Assembly: GCA_035295985.1 (NCBI GenBank)
Contig: DATHBT010000174.1
Location: 1 to 24,727 of the forward strand
Source: JAIVGV01 sp035295985
GTDB taxonomy: Bacteria > Acidobacteriota > Blastocatellia > Pyrinomonadales > Pyrinomonadaceae
DNA length: 24,727 bases
Reading direction: 5' to 3'
Shown: positions 8,645 through 14,769 of the stretch, piece by piece
Numbering within the stretch: position 1 is the stretch's first letter
Layout of the letters: every line of letters starts with the position of its first letter
The notes under the pieces: generated by a model
What the model saw: only the letters and a program-made list of their open reading frames with translations
Database searches by the model: none
What the model was told of the DNA's origin: nothing
Made by a program: the position numbers and the translations under genes

Positions 8645-8739
8645 CTCCGTGCCCCCTCCGCGTCCTCTGTGCCTCTGTGGTGAGTGGGCATAAACAGCAC
8701 TCACCACGGAGTCACGGAGAACACAGAGGGGGCACGGAG
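8645..8739. repeat. Imperfect palindrome built of octamer repeats (family C, copy 1)
   Basis: Arms of 42 bp (8645-8686 and 8698-8739) match as inverted repeats at 36 of 42 positions around an 11-nt loop (8687-8697). Each arm is made of degenerate 8-bp units of the type CCTCTGTG / CACGGAGA. It lies about 37 bp upstream of the rpsU -35 box and 226 bp upstream of the divergent SGNH gene. It resembles dispersed short inverted repeats seen in many environmental bacteria; the relation to the copy at 12809-12878 is judged by unit similarity only. Confidence 0.8.
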
Positions 8740-8770
8740 TAAAGCCGAAATCAGGACACTACTGAGGCCT

Positions 8771-8832
8771 GCGCCCCGCCCGCCTTCCGGGGCCGCCGGC
8801 CTCTTTGACAGCCGGGCGGGGCGCGGGCTAAT
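8771..8832 (+). promoter_or_regulatory. Candidate promoter of the SGNH hydrolase gene overlapped by an inverted repeat
   Basis: A perfect TTGACA (8805-8810) is followed after 16 bp by GCTAAT (8827-8832, 4 of 6). A 12-bp perfect inverted repeat, GCGCCCCGCCCG (8771-8782) and CGGGCGGGGCGC (8813-8824), places its right arm inside the spacer between the two boxes. This could be an operator or simply a GC-rich chance structure. The predicted leader would be about 125 nt. Confidence 0.4.
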
Positions 8833-8964
8833 TTTACCCGCCGCAGTAAATCGGGCCGGCGATTCCGGGGCAACCCGCCGCACCGGCCTTACTTCCAACG
8901 CAGTCCTCTAAACCCACGCGCCGACGACACGTCAGTTCCGGCGTCCGCCGAACCGGGAGTACAG

Positions 8965-10851
8965 ATGAAAAACGGACTTACCCTCGCAGCGTCCCTCCTC
9001 GCGCTCGTCTTCGCGGCCGGCTCCGCGCGGGCGCAGACCGCCTGGCAGTACACCGCGCTCGGCGACTCGCTCGCCGCCGGCATCGACGACACGCAGGGCG
9101 GCGGCTACGTCCCGCGCTTCCGCAACCACGTCCAGCAGGACGCGGGCGTGGCCGTCAACCTCGTCAACCGCGGCGTGCCCGGCTGGACGAGTGACGATCT
9201 GTTGAACGCGCTGCGAACGGATCAGTCGCTGCGTGCGCAGGTGGCCGCCTCGCGCGTCGTCACATTCAACATCGGCGGCAACGACGTGCTCGGCGCGCTC
9301 CAACGCTACCAGTCGGGCACGTGCGGCGGCGCGGACAACCAGCAGTGCTTCGCCGAGACGGTCGCCCGCTTCAAGTCGAACTGGAACGCCATCGTCGCGC
9401 AGTTACTCTCACTGCGCTCGACGAGCGACACCGTCATCCGCACAATGGACGTTTACAACCCGGTCGTCGGCCTGCTCAAGCTCAACGGCGTCTTCGATCA
9501 GACGAAGCCTTACCTGGACGATCTCAACCGCCACATCTTCCTGACGGCGGTCGCCAACCGCATCCCGTGCGCGCGCGTCTACCGCGAGTTCAACGGCCCC
9601 AACGGGGATCAGGACGCCTTCCTGCGCGGCCTGATCGCGTCCGATCAGATTCACCCGAACGCGGCCGGCCACGAGGCCATCGCGCGCACCCTGCGCGCGC
9701 TCTCCTACCGGCCGCTCGCCGGGCCGGTCACCACCGTGCAGTTCGTCCTGCCCATCTTCGTCGCCGTCGAGCGCGACCCGCGCGCTAACGTCACGCTCTC
9801 GCGCTTCGACACCACGGGTGCGGCCTTCGTCGATTTCTCCACGGCCGACGATCCGGGGGACGTGCCGTGCTCGTCCGTCAACGGCACGTCCTACGCCCGC
9901 TGCGACTTCGCGACGACCGTCGAGACACTCTACTTCGAGCCGGGCGAGGGGCAGAAGACCGTCACGGTTCCGCTCGTCAACGACTCGTACGTGGAGGGCA
10001 CGGAGCGGTTCCAGATCAGGGTGGACAACGAGGCGGGCGGCAACATCCTCCTGCGCACGACCGCGCAGGTGCAGATTCAGGACGAGGACGGCGGCACGGG
10101 GCCGCACCCGCTCAACGATCACACGTTCTTCGTCCGCCAGCACTACCTCGACTTCCTCTCGCGCGAGCCTGAGGCGTCGGGCCTGCAGGCGTGGCTGAAC
10201 GTCCTGAACAACTGCCCGCAGCCTTTCAACCACGACCCGGCCGCGGCGTCGGCCCTGTGCGACCGCAACCTCGTCTCGTCGGCCTTCTTCCGCTCGCCGG
10301 AGTTCGAGATCAAGGGCTTCTTCGTCTATAAGCTCTACGCCGCCACCCTCGGGCGCGTGCCGCGCTACGAGGAGCTGATCGCCGACATGCGCCGCGTCAC
10401 GGGCGAGACGGCCGACGAGGTGCTGGCCCGCCGCGGCGCGCTCGCCAACTCGTGGGTCGAGCGGCAGGAGTTCCGCGTGCGCTACCCCTCGACTCTTTCG
10501 GACGCCGAGTTCGTCAACAAGCTTGTCGAGACGGCCGGCGTCACGCTCACGGGCGCGGTGACGCGCGAGTCCCTCGTCAGCGAGTTGCAGCAGCGCACGA
10601 AGACGCGCTCGGAGGTGGTCGCCGCGCTGGCCGAGCACCCGGCGGTCACTGAGAAGTTCTTCCGCCCGGCCTTCGTCACGATGCAGTACGCGGGCTACCT
10701 GCGCCGCACGGCCGAGCAGACGGGCTTCGACGACTGGCTCAAGTACCTCAACCAGAACCCGCAGGACTACTACACGATGGTCAACGGCTTCCTCTACTCG
10801 CAGGAGTACGCCCTGCGCTTCGGGACGGAGGGCAGCGGCTCGATGAAATAA
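8965..10851 (+). CDS. Secreted SGNH/GDSL hydrolase with Calx-beta and DUF4214 domains
   Basis: This 628-residue protein has a GGGAG Shine-Dalgarno 6 nt before the ATG and a Sec signal peptide ending at ARAQ (residues 1-24). The SGNH esterase domain (about 27-248) shows block I GDSLAAG (Ser35), GGND (Asn106) and the block V pair in SDQIHPN (Asp227, His230), so the catalytic triad is intact. A Calx-beta-like domain follows (about 255-373), with FEPGEGQKTVTVPLVND, GTERFQIRV and the DED end. The C-terminal third (about 385-612) is DUF4214, with two similar helical segments (HYLDFLSREPEASGLQAWLN and the later YAGYLRRTAEQTGFDDWLKYL). Calx-beta and DUF4214 are common in large secreted surface proteins. 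Probably an extracellular esterase or lipase tethered to the surface or matrix; substrate unknown. It appears to be a single-gene unit. Confidence 0.9.
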   Translation: MKNGLTLAASLLALVFAAGSARAQTAWQYTALGDSLAAGIDDTQGGGYVPRFRNHVQQDAGVAVNLVNRGVPGWTSDDLLNALRTDQSLRAQVAASRVVTFNIGGNDVLGALQRYQSGTCGGADNQQCFAETVARFKSNWNAIVAQLLSLRSTSDTVIRTMDVYNPVVGLLKLNGVFDQTKPYLDDLNRHIFLTAVANRIPCARVYREFNGPNGDQDAFLRGLIASDQIHPNAAGHEAIARTLRALSYRPLAGPVTTVQFVLPIFVAVERDPRANVTLSRFDTTGAAFVDFSTADDPGDVPCSSVNGTSYARCDFATTVETLYFEPGEGQKTVTVPLVNDSYVEGTERFQIRVDNEAGGNILLRTTAQVQIQDEDGGTGPHPLNDHTFFVRQHYLDFLSREPEASGLQAWLNVLNNCPQPFNHDPAAASALCDRNLVSSAFFRSPEFEIKGFFVYKLYAATLGRVPRYEELIADMRRVTGETADEVLARRGALANSWVERQEFRVRYPSTLSDAEFVNKLVETAGVTLTGAVTRESLVSELQQRTKTRSEVVAALAEHPAVTEKFFRPAFVTMQYAGYLRRTAEQTGFDDWLKYLNQNPQDYYTMVNGFLYSQEYALRFGTEGSGSMK

Positions 10852-10859
10852 CTCACCAC

Positions 10860-10875
10860 CGCCCCTTCGGGGGCG
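10860..10875 (+). terminator. UUCG-capped hairpin after the SGNH hydrolase gene
   Basis: CGCCCC-TTCG-GGGGCG starts 8 nt after the stop codon: a perfect 6-bp GC stem with a very stable UUCG tetraloop. No U-run follows, so it is either a rho-assisted terminator or a 3'-end protector. Confidence 0.6.
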
Positions 10876-10877
10876 CA

Positions 10878-10943
10878 GCGCGAAAACAGAATCGCCGGCA
10901 TTCGACACAATTGTGTCGAATGCCGGCGATTCTGTTTTCGCGC
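10878..10943. repeat. Perfect 66-bp palindrome without loop, between convergent genes
   Basis: The sequence reads the same on both strands from 10878 to 10943: 33-bp arms meet at ACAA|TTGT (10910/10911) with no mismatch and no spacer. It lies 27 nt after the stop of the plus-strand SGNH gene and 60 nt after the stop of the minus-strand ABC1 kinase. As RNA from either strand it would form a long near-perfect hairpin, so it may act as a bidirectional terminator. Perfect palindromes of this size without spacer are unusual in bacteria because hairpin nucleases attack them. Confidence 0.9.
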
Positions 10944-10954
10944 GTTAGCACGGC

Positions 10955-10975
10955 GGGCAGGGACAAGCCCTGCCC
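10955..10975 (-). terminator. Hairpin downstream of the ABC1 kinase gene
   Basis: GGGCAGGG (10955-10962) and CCCTGCCC (10968-10975) form an 8-bp perfect stem with a 5-nt loop, 28 nt after the kinase stop codon. The stem with its flanking CTACA resembles a small dispersed hairpin repeat I have seen in other bacterial genomes. It is a likely 3'-end structure for the minus-strand transcript. Confidence 0.5.
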
Positions 10976-11002
10976 CTACAAAATTATCCCGGGCCGGCGC
11001 GC

Positions 11003-12685
11003 TCAGTCGCCGTGGCCCTTCCGCTTCTTGTTGGGCTGGTCGTAGAAGAGGATCGTGATGACGAGGTACGCGCCGACCACGGCGGCGGAGATGAAGAAGA
11101 GCATCGCGAGGCCGGGGTAGCCGAATATCTGGAAGGAGGTCTGCACGTCCATCATCAGCGCCGCGCCGACGATCATCGCCGCCACGATCAGCCCCGCCGT
11201 GATGCGGTTGGCGACCTTCTGCGCGCCCTCCATGATCACCTTCTCGTCGAGCGCGTCCACCCTGATCTGGAGGTCGTTGTTCCCGACGGCGTCGAGAATC
11301 TTGTTGACCCTTCCGGGCAGTTTTTCGACGAACTCCTTGACCTCGATTATGTTCGTCATCAGGTGGCCGGGTTCGAGCGACTTGAGGATGCGCTGCTGCA
11401 TGATCTGGGCGGCGTACTGCCGGATCACGCGGTTCGGATCGAAGGCGGGCGAGAGGGTGTAAACGGTCTGGTCGAGGTTGAGCAGGGCCTTGGCGATCAT
11501 CGTGAACTCGTGCGGGAGGCGGAAGTTGTTGTCCGCCGCGATGCGCGTGATTTCGAGTACGACTTGCCCGGCGTCGATCTTGTTGAGGCTCGCGTCCGTG
11601 TGGCGCACGACGAGGTCGGCGATGCGGCGGCGCATCTCGCGCTCGTCGAAGCCCTCCTTCTTCTCGCCCATCGAGATGGTGATCTCGGCGGCGTCCTCGC
11701 CGCGCCCCTCGCTGATCGCCATGAGCAGGCGCAGCAGGTTGTCCTGGAAGGCGGAGGTGACGCGGCCCACCATGCCGAGGTCGAGCAGCGCGAGGCGCGA
11801 ATCCTCCGTGATGAAGATGTTGCCGGGGTGCGGGTCGGCGTGGAAGATGCCGTCCACGAGTATCTGCTGGAGGTAGGCGCGGAACAGCTCTTCGGCCAGC
11901 CCCTCGCCGTCGATCTCCATCAGGCCGAGCGGCGAGAGGGTGGTGATCTTGCGGCCCTCGATGAAGTCCATCGTGAGCACGCGCGAGGTCGTGTAGTCCT
12001 CGACCGGTTCGGGGAAGATGATCCGCCCGAACCGGCTCATGTTCTGGCGGAAGGTGCGCAGGTTCCCCGCCTCCTCGCGGTAGTCCAGCTCGCGCAGCAG
12101 GCTCTTGCGCAGCTCCGAGACCATCCCCGAGAACTCGTAGCGGTGGCCGATCTCCGTCTTCGAGTCGAGGAAGCCGGCGGCCTCTTCGAGCGCGTCGAAG
12201 TCCTCGACGATCCGCTCGCGGATGTTGGGCCGCTGCACCTTGACGACGACCTCGCGCCCGTCGCGCAGCGCCGCCCGGTGGACCTGCCCCAGCGACGCCG
12301 ACGCGACGGGCCGCGACTCGAAGCGCGCGAACGCCTTCGACAGCCGCACGCCCAGCTCGGTCTGCACGATGCGCTCGACCTCCGCGAAAGTGATCGGCTC
12401 GACGTTGTCCTGGAGGCGCGAGAGGGCTTCGAGGTAGGGCGGCGGCAGCAGGTCTGCGCGCGTCGAGAGCAGTTGGCCGAGCTTGATGTAGGTGGGGCCG
12501 AGTTTTTCGAGATCGGCGGCCAGCTCGTCGGCCACGGGCGCGGCCCGCTCGGCGCTGATCTCCTCTTCGACCAGCGCGGCCTCAAGCCCCGTCCCCTTCA
12601 CCATGTCCGAGCGCCCGTACTTCATGAACAGCCAGGCGACGTCCTTGTAGCGCTTCAGGTGCTCGGTCTTCAGCGAGATACTCAT
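11003..12685 (-). CDS. ABC1-family atypical protein kinase (AarF/UbiB/ADCK-like)
   Basis: The 560-residue protein carries the family marks in order: the KxGQ motif in YIKLGQLLSTRADLLPPPYL (Lys68-Gln71), the Ala-rich loop ASASLGQVH (128-136), the ATP-site lysine in VVVKVQRP (Lys149), ELDYREEAGN (about 199-208), HADPHPGN (about 282-289) and LDLGMVG (Asp302). The C-terminus has two TM helices (about 490-545, RITAGLIVAAMIVGAAL and LFFISAAVVGAYLVITILF), as in UbiB. ABC1 proteins are ATPases/atypical kinases that support isoprenoid quinone biosynthesis or lipid handling at the membrane. The start has GGAG upstream. With a menaquinol-type respiratory operon nearby a quinone role is plausible, but not shown. 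Confidence 0.92.
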   Translation of the reverse strand: MSISLKTEHLKRYKDVAWLFMKYGRSDMVKGTGLEAALVEEEISAERAAPVADELAADLEKLGPTYIKLGQLLSTRADLLPPPYLEALSRLQDNVEPITFAEVERIVQTELGVRLSKAFARFESRPVASASLGQVHRAALRDGREVVVKVQRPNIRERIVEDFDALEEAAGFLDSKTEIGHRYEFSGMVSELRKSLLRELDYREEAGNLRTFRQNMSRFGRIIFPEPVEDYTTSRVLTMDFIEGRKITTLSPLGLMEIDGEGLAEELFRAYLQQILVDGIFHADPHPGNIFITEDSRLALLDLGMVGRVTSAFQDNLLRLLMAISEGRGEDAAEITISMGEKKEGFDEREMRRRIADLVVRHTDASLNKIDAGQVVLEITRIAADNNFRLPHEFTMIAKALLNLDQTVYTLSPAFDPNRVIRQYAAQIMQQRILKSLEPGHLMTNIIEVKEFVEKLPGRVNKILDAVGNNDLQIRVDALDEKVIMEGAQKVANRITAGLIVAAMIVGAALMMDVQTSFQIFGYPGLAMLFFISAAVVGAYLVITILFYDQPNKKRKGHGD

Positions 12686-12757
12686 GCCACACTCCGCCCC
12701 GCCGGGCCTTCGGCTCGACGAGTTGATTTTTCGGGAAGAGAGCCAGAACTGGCGCGG

Positions 12758-12785
12758 ATTATAGCGCGAAAAGGGGCGGGGGGAA
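12758..12785 (-). promoter_or_regulatory. Candidate promoter of the ABC1 kinase gene
   Basis: A perfect TATAAT lies on the minus strand at 12758-12763, with a weak -35 (TTCCCC, 12780-12785) 16 bp upstream. Transcription would start near 12751, about 65 nt before the ATG. Confidence 0.5.
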
Positions 12786-12808
12786 GAAACCGGGGCGCGT
12801 GGAGGGCG

Positions 12809-12878
12809 CGACGCGGAGACGCGGCGAAAAACTTTTCCGCAGTCCCCCGTGTCTCCGCGTCCCCGCGTCCCCGCGTCG
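12809..12878. repeat. Inverted octamer repeat next to a stop codon (family C, copy 2)
   Basis: Four tandem 8-bp units of the CCCCGCGT/CTCCGCGT type fill 12845-12878. Part of them (12847-12861) pairs with 12810-12824 with one mismatch around a 22-nt loop. The tandem block ends 3 nt from the stop codon of the DUF4097 gene (12882-12884); the other arm lies 23 bp upstream of the -35 box of the ABC1 kinase promoter. The unit is a GC-richer variant of that at 8645-8739. Confidence 0.7.
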
Positions 12879-12881
12879 TTC

Positions 12882-14087
12882 TCAACCTTTAATCTTAATG
12901 TTTCCGCTGACCGTTTTGACGAGGATCGGCTCGCCGCCGCGGCCGACCGTGCCGGCGGCGTGCCACCCGGCGGCGCGCTTTTGCATGTCGAGCTTGAGCG
13001 ACTTGTCGGCCTCTATGTCACCGTCGATGGTCTGGGCCTTGACCTGCACGTTGATGCCGGGCGGGAGCCGCAGCTCGATGTCGCCGTTGACGCCGCTGAA
13101 GACCTGCGCGTCGTCCGGCTCGGCGTCGGCGAGCACAACCTTCGTGTGCCCCTTCATCGTGTGTGTGCTGGCCGCGCCGCCGACGTTCGCCAGCTCTATG
13201 TCGCCGCGATCCACCCGGACGGCGAGGCCGCCCGTGACGTTCGCGATTTTAACGTTCGAGTCGCGCGCCGTGATCTCCAACTGGCGCACCTCGCGCGGCA
13301 CCTTGATCTCGTAGCGCACCTCGTGGAGGCGGTGCGCGCCCTCGGCCGTCCGCAGCGTTATCCGGTCGTCGGACTCGGAGCGGATGATCTGCGCGGCGGC
13401 GCGATCCGCGGCCGTGCCGCCGCGCTTCGTGATCCTGACTTCGGCCTCCTCGCCGTCCCAGCCCTCGACCGTGATGTTGCCCGCCACATTGACGATGGAG
13501 AGGCGGCCCTCCTCGCCGAGCGGGAACGTCTCGGTGATGACGGTCTTGTCGGATGTAACCTCCGCGCCCTCCTCGTCGAGCGGCTCGCCCTCGACGCCTT
13601 CGTCGCCGCGGAGCACCAGCGGCGGCGGCAGCGGCACGTCCGGCACTTCGATCTTCGGGACGACGACCTTGACCCGCCGCAACGCCTCTTCCTTCTTCTT
13701 CCCGGCCCAGTGGACAGCGAACTGCCGCGCGACGATGGCGGAGATCGTGACGGAGGCGACGAGGACTGCGACCAAAGCCCAGAGCCAGCCGCGGCGCGAG
13801 CCGCTCACCATGGGCGCGGCCGGGGCGAGCGGCGCGGCCGGCGGCACGTAGTTAGCGAGACGCGATCTGTAGCCGGGGTCGCCCGTGTCGCGCGGCGCGA
13901 GCGGCGTAGTCTCGGCCGGCTGCCCGCCCGCGCGGCCCGCGCTGCTCTGCTCTCCGGTCTGCGCGCCGGGGAGAATCTGCGTGGGGACTTCCGCGGTCGA
14001 GAATTTCCGGGTGGGCGCGCCGCACGCGCGGCAGAACTGCTGCCCCGCGAAGAGTTCCGCGCCGCAACTGCTGCAAGTCTCAGCCAT
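12882..14087 (-). CDS. Zinc-ribbon, single-TM protein with DUF4097-like beta-helix domain
   Basis: The 401-residue protein starts with a double-CxxC zinc ribbon (Cys5, Cys8, Cys19, Cys22; CSSCGAELFAGQQFCRACG). A Pro/Ala/Thr-rich linker (about 30-95) and one TM helix (about 101-122, WLWALVAVLVASVTISAIV) follow. The C-terminal half (about 180-401) is built of repeating short beta-strands typical of DUF4097/putative adhesin domains, such as VNVAGNITVEGWDGEEAEVRI, VDRGDIELANVGG, GVNGDIELRLPPGINV and VKTVSGNIKIKG. The predicted topology puts the zinc ribbon in the cytoplasm and the beta-helix outside. Function unknown; related proteins are often envelope-stress or adhesion factors. A weak AGGG lies before the ATG. 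It is divergent from padR. Confidence 0.85.
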   Translation of the reverse strand: MAETCSSCGAELFAGQQFCRACGAPTRKFSTAEVPTQILPGAQTGEQSSAGRAGGQPAETTPLAPRDTGDPGYRSRLANYVPPAAPLAPAAPMVSGSRRGWLWALVAVLVASVTISAIVARQFAVHWAGKKKEEALRRVKVVVPKIEVPDVPLPPPLVLRGDEGVEGEPLDEEGAEVTSDKTVITETFPLGEEGRLSIVNVAGNITVEGWDGEEAEVRITKRGGTAADRAAAQIIRSESDDRITLRTAEGAHRLHEVRYEIKVPREVRQLEITARDSNVKIANVTGGLAVRVDRGDIELANVGGAASTHTMKGHTKVVLADAEPDDAQVFSGVNGDIELRLPPGINVQVKAQTIDGDIEADKSLKLDMQKRAAGWHAAGTVGRGGEPILVKTVSGNIKIKG

Positions 14088-14162
14088 ACGCCACTGCCCT
14101 CGTAAAGAGTCGCCGGATCGACGCGCCCGCGCCGGGGATTGCGGGCGGGAAGGAACGGAAAG

Positions 14163-14192
14163 ATTCTAGTCGCCCCCGAACGTTTTCCACAA
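14163..14192 (-). promoter_or_regulatory. Candidate promoter of the zinc-ribbon/DUF4097 gene
   Basis: On the minus strand TAGAAT (14163-14168, 5 of 6) is preceded, 18 bp upstream, by TTGTGG (14187-14192, 3 of 6). This would give a leader of about 70 nt. Confidence 0.4.
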
Positions 14193-14330
14193 CGCGCGGG
14201 CCGCCGCCCCCTTCGCCTGCCCCTCCAACCTGCATAACGAAGCGCCCGGCGGCAGTGTTTCGCGCGCGCCGCGAAACTCCCCCGCGGCCGACACCGCCAG
14301 CCGACCCGCGCGGCGCAGAACCGCGCGCCG

Positions 14331-14395
14331 AAAAAAAAGCCCTTGACAGTCTAGGGGCTTCGGTGGCAAATTGCCGCGGCCCGGTTGCCCTAGAC
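14331..14395 (+). promoter_or_regulatory. padR-ADOP operon promoter with A-tract and CTAG dyad operator candidate
   Basis: An eight-A tract (14331-14338, UP-element-like) precedes a perfect TTGACA (14343-14348). GCAAAT (14366-14371) follows at 17 bp as a weak -10. Two inverted half-sites, GTCTAGGG (14349-14356) and CCCTAGAC (14388-14395), flank the -10 region, the first abutting the -35 box. The placement suits a repressor site. PadR regulators commonly repress their own operon, so self-regulation is a fair inference, but PadR sites known to me are often of the ATGT-ACAT type rather than CTAG. Confidence 0.5.
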
Positions 14396-14421
14396 AATCT
14401 ATGACCCTTCGGAGGAGACGG

Positions 14422-14754
14422 ATGCCCAAGCCCAGCGCGAAACTGTTGCAGGGGACGCTCGACATGCTCATCCTCAAGGCCCTCTCTTTAGGCCCGATGC
14501 ACGGCTTCGGCGTCGGCCAGCGGATCGTGCAGATGTCGGAGGACGCGCTGCGGGTCGAGGAGGGATCGCTCTACCCGGCGCTCTACCGCATCGAGCAGCA
14601 GGGCTGGATCGAGTCGGAGTGGGGCCTGTCGGAGAACAACCAGCGCGCGAAGTTCTACCGGCTCACGCGCGCCGGCCGCCGGCAGCTCGGCGTCGAGGAG
14701 GAGAACTGGGAGCGGCTCGCGTCGGCGGTCGCGAAAGTCTTGCAGACCGCCTGA
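14422..14754 (+). CDS. PadR-family transcriptional regulator
   Basis: The ATG at 14422 is chosen because GGAGGAG (14411-14417) lies 4 nt before it; an upstream in-frame start at 14371 would run through the promoter. The 110-residue protein is a winged-helix PadR domain: LLQGTLDMLILKALSLGPMHGFGV at the N-terminus, then EEGSLYPALYRIEQQGWIESEW and the wing RAKFYRLTRAGRRQL, ending in a short helix. The length is that of the short PadR-s1 type found beside ADOP permeases in Acidobacteriota. The stop is 15 nt before the permease start, so the two genes form an operon and PadR probably controls it in response to a ligand or envelope signal not identifiable here. Confidence 0.95.
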   Translation: MPKPSAKLLQGTLDMLILKALSLGPMHGFGVGQRIVQMSEDALRVEEGSLYPALYRIEQQGWIESEWGLSENNQRAKFYRLTRAGRRQLGVEEENWERLASAVAKVLQTA

Positions 14755-14769
14755 GGGGTTCAAACCGAG

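Larger units (their letters stand above)
8476..8964. other. Divergent intergenic region between rpsU and the SGNH hydrolase gene
   Basis: I see no gene here; short frames crossing it run through repeats and lack Shine-Dalgarno sites. Contents from left to right: the rpsU leader and promoter, a 95-bp imperfect palindrome (8645-8739), then a GC-rich inverted repeat overlapping a candidate promoter for the plus-strand gene (8771-8832). The last 130 bases before the ATG at 8965 contain no recognisable element apart from the GGGAG ribosome binding site. Confidence 0.6.
14088..14421. other. Divergent regulatory region between the zinc-ribbon gene and padR
   Basis: The 334 bases contain a candidate minus-strand promoter (14163-14192), about 140 GC-rich bases without a recognisable element, then an A-tract, a plus-strand promoter and a CTAG dyad directly before padR. 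No gene was identified. Confidence 0.55.

Noticed and set aside
8513..8911. Short open frames in the gap between rpsU and the SGNH gene
   Set aside because: They run through the octamer palindrome or the rpsU promoter, lack ribosome binding sites and show no protein-like pattern.
9409..10908. 499-residue minus-strand open frame opposite the SGNH hydrolase
   Set aside because: The plus strand has a signal peptide, catalytic triad and Calx-beta/DUF4214 domains; the minus frame has none and begins inside the palindrome region.
11012..12892. 626-residue plus-strand open frame opposite the ABC1 kinase
   Set aside because: The minus strand encodes all ABC1 kinase motifs; the plus frame is a compositional shadow.
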